Of a DNA stretch of 64,000 nucleotides, positions 62,290 through 64,000 are shown in pieces. The stretch is from Aromatoleum tolulyticum. Lineage in GTDB: Bacteria > Pseudomonadota > Gammaproteobacteria > Burkholderiales > Rhodocyclaceae. The notes under the pieces were generated by a model. That model worked only from the letters and a program-made list of their open reading frames with translations, had not been told where the DNA came from and made no database searches. Position 1 is the stretch's first letter. Each line of letters opens with the position of its first letter. The translations under genes were made by a program, and so were the position numbers. The stretch is from contig NZ_FTMD01000001.1 in assembly GCF_900156155.1 (NCBI RefSeq), forward strand, positions 434,001 to 498,000, in the 5' to 3' direction.

Positions 62290-62769
62290 TCAGCGCCGGG
62301 AGAACTTGCCCACGAGCTGGGCAAGCTTCTCGGTCTTGCGGCGCTCGGTTTCTTCGGCGCGCAGGCGCTCGCGCTCGGCTTCGGCCGCGACCTTCTTGCG
62401 CTTGGCGACTTCGGCGAAGCGCTCCTTGAGCGTCTGCGCGGCGTGCTGGCGCTGCTCTTCCGTGACTTCGCCGCTTTCCTTGCCGTCGAGGTCGAAGCGC
62501 GCGGTGGCCTTCTCGACAGCCTTGAGGTAGCGCGTCGTCGCGGTGTGCATGCGCATCGCGCTGCGGACGACCTTGCGGTCGATCTCGGGGAAGCGCTCGG
62601 CGATGGCCTTGTCGATGCGTAGCGCGAGCGGCTTCACTTCGCTGAAGGTCGGGGAGATTTCCTGAAGCTTCTGCAGCAGGCCGCGGGCATCGATGCCGGC
62701 GGTCTTGGCTTCGGCGGCCGGAGCGGCGGGCTGTTCGGCCACGGCTTCGGGAGTCGTTTCGGTAGTCAT
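62290..62769 (-). CDS. proQ: ProQ/FinO-family RNA chaperone
   Basis: A 159-residue RNA-binding protein. A short A/E-rich leader precedes the ProQ/FinO domain (about 28-120: LQEISPTFSEVKPLALRIDK, FPEIDRKVVRSAMRMHTATT, RYLKAVEKATARFDLDG), and then a basic helical tail (KRKKVAAEAERERLRAEETE). It lacks the C-terminal Tudor-like domain of enteric ProQ. It may bind structured leaders; note the structured leaders on the ICE. Confidence 0.9.
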   Translation of the reverse strand: MTTETTPEAVAEQPAAPAAEAKTAGIDARGLLQKLQEISPTFSEVKPLALRIDKAIAERFPEIDRKVVRSAMRMHTATTRYLKAVEKATARFDLDGKESGEVTEEQRQHAAQTLKERFAEVAKRKKVAAEAERERLRAEETERRKTEKLAQLVGKFSRR

Positions 62770-62942
62770 TGCGGGAGGGAGCTGGGACTGCGGACGAAAA
62801 ACGGCATGATCGCATGAAAACGGCTTGGGGGGCCGTAATGGTGGCGCCGTGCGTTCGGGGCGTCAGGGCGGGCGCACGCGGCGCTTGTGCCGGCGCATTC
62901 GTCCGGCGCGCCACGTGCGCCCGCCCTGACGGGTGAGCCTGG

Positions 62943-64000
62943 TCAGGTCTCGACGGTTTCTTCTGTTCGGATTCTCGCTGCGCAGTACTTGAACTCGGGA
63001 ATCTTGCCGAACGGATCCAGTGCGGGCTGGGTGAGCAGATTCGCGGCAGCCTCGACGTAGCAGAAGGGCATGAAGATCGAGCCTTTCTGCATGCCGCGGT
63101 CGGCGCGCGCGGCGAGCGTGATTGCGCCGCGGCGGGTTGCGAGGGTAATCGTCGCGCCGGATTCAATGCCGAGCGCGGCGAGGTCGTCCGGATGCACGGT
63201 GCACCACGGCTGCGGTTCGAGCGCGTCGAGGACGTTGGCGCGGCGGGTCATCGAGCCGGTGTGCCAGTGCTCCAGCACGCGGCCGGTCGTGAGGACGAAG
63301 GGATAGGCCTCGTCGGGGAGTTCGGCGGCGGGGAGCGGCGCGACGGCGACGAAGCGGGCGCGCCCCGTTGCGGTGGGGAAGTCCTGCTCGAACAGCACGG
63401 GGTAGGAGGGACCGTCCTCGGTGAATTTAGGCGCGACGACAGCAGTTTCCGCTTCGAGCTGCGCCCAGGTGATGCCGGCGTAAGCAGGGAGCGCCTGGCG
63501 AAGTTCCTCGAAGACCTCGGCCGGGCCGGCGTAGTTCCACGCGAGGCCGAGGCGCTGCGCGATCTGCTGGATGATCCACCAGTCGGGGCGCGCGTCGCCG
63601 GGCAACGGCAGCACGGGTTGCGAGAGCTGCACGAGGCGGTCGGTGTTGGTGAAGCTGCCGGTCTTCTCCATCAGGCTGGAGGCGGGCAGGATCACGTCGG
63701 CGAGCATCGCGGTCTCGGTGAGGAAGAGGTCCTGCACGACGAGGTGCTCGAGGCCGCCGAGCGCGGCGCGCGCGTGCGCGAGGTCGGGGTCGGACATCGC
63801 CGGGTTTTCGCCTTCGATGTACATGCCGCGGATCTCGCCGGCGAGCGCGGCGTCCATGATTTCGACGACGGTGAGGCCGGGCTTGTCGGTGAGCGGCGTG
63901 TTCCACAGCGTTTCGAACTTCGCGCGCACGGCCGGATCGCTGACGCGCTGGTAGTCGGGGAACATCATCGGGATGAGGCCCGCATCCGACGCCCCCTGCA
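62943..64000 (-). CDS. Molybdopterin formate dehydrogenase alpha subunit, C-terminal part
   Basis: An open frame from the right window edge to the stop at 62943, so only about 352 C-terminal residues are seen. GASDAGLIPMMFPDYQ, MYIEGENPAMSDPDLAHARA, VVQDLFLTETAMLADVILPA, SFTNTDRLVQLSQPVLPLP and the dinucleotide-binding C-terminal domain (VLTTGRVLEHWHTGSMTRRA) identify the FdhA/FdhF class of NAD-linked or hydrogenase-linked formate dehydrogenases. The catalytic Cys/Sec and Fe-S parts are outside. It needs molybdenum, supplied by modABC. Confidence 0.93.
   Translation of the reverse strand, partial: QGASDAGLIPMMFPDYQRVSDPAVRAKFETLWNTPLTDKPGLTVVEIMDAALAGEIRGMYIEGENPAMSDPDLAHARAALGGLEHLVVQDLFLTETAMLADVILPASSLMEKTGSFTNTDRLVQLSQPVLPLPGDARPDWWIIQQIAQRLGLAWNYAGPAEVFEELRQALPAYAGITWAQLEAETAVVAPKFTEDGPSYPVLFEQDFPTATGRARFVAVAPLPAAELPDEAYPFVLTTGRVLEHWHTGSMTRRANVLDALEPQPWCTVHPDDLAALGIESGATITLATRRGAITLAARADRGMQKGSIFMPFCYVEAAANLLTQPALDPFGKIPEFKYCAARIRTEETVET

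Overview
The window joins two blocks. Positions 1-34115 are the right-hand part of an integrative and conjugative element (ICE) of the ICEclc / PAGI-2 / PFGI-1 type. Positions 34116-64000 are ordinary chromosome of a GC-rich betaproteobacterium. Gene content (Mo/FTR1/ProQ/FDH genes, TPP-dependent E1 pair, abundant signalling) suggests a Rhodocyclales-like organism (Azoarcus, Thauera, Aromatoleum), but this is an inference without database support. The junction is a 23-bp copy of the 3' end of a tRNA-Gly(CCC) gene at 34093-34115. The 5' part of the tRNA is absent, so this is the distal attachment site. The integrase, the relaxase, most of the type IV secretion genes and the intact tRNA must lie left of the window.

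Almost every ICE gene is on the minus strand, so it reads from right to left. From the att end the order is: an unrecognised 243-aa gene, alpA, parA, a small shi-position gene, parB, a DUF2857 gene, the STY4528-type replication gene, a soluble histidine kinase divergent from an XRE regulator, TIGR03761, DUF3158, ssb and topB. Next comes a cluster of small accessory-maintenance genes (DUF5983-like?, DUF3085, DUF3577, DUF3275, DUF932, methyltransferase, SNF2-type helicase). A PilL2-TIGR03759-transglycosylase-TIGR03765-traD-TIGR03747 transfer operon follows. At the left edge, directly after TIGR03747, a cargo operon has been inserted: an AbrB-like regulator, a DUF4007 protein and a very large P-loop ATPase (at least 1107 residues, running off the window). 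This looks like part of a phage-defence-type locus and is the best candidate for an undescribed or poorly described system.

The ICE also carries unusual regulatory architecture that can be read directly. A three-hairpin element with compensatory base changes occurs four times, once ahead of each of four transcription units in the 10.7-21.5 kb cluster, each time just after the terminator or long hairpin that closes the preceding unit. A second signal, a palindrome of the form CTATCCCC-N-GGGGATAG, stands upstream of topB, of the TIGR03761-DUF3158-ssb operon and, in a shorter form, of the gene at the right end. Many genes of the cluster share a GC-hairpin 5' leader that starts TTCAACCACCC and ends GGGCTCC.

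The chromosomal half holds, in order: sodC; an acetoin/pyruvate-type dehydrogenase E1 alpha/beta pair without E2; two FMN-split-barrel proteins, one fused to GAF and a C-terminal regulatory-looking domain; a flavin reductase; mutY; a Lon-N-domain protein and ubiX; a branched-chain-amino-acid-type transporter (binding protein and two permeases, no ATPases) interrupted by a CHASE-PAS-GGDEF-EAL protein; a TRIC-type channel and mscL; a metallo-hydrolase; modABC; an OB-fold periplasmic protein; a chemotaxis receptor; a nuclease-helicase fusion; a Fur-box-linked cupredoxin-FTR1-outer-membrane iron uptake set; a TPR/O-GlcNAc-transferase-like protein; a ProQ-family RNA chaperone; and the C-terminal part of a molybdopterin formate dehydrogenase running off the right edge.
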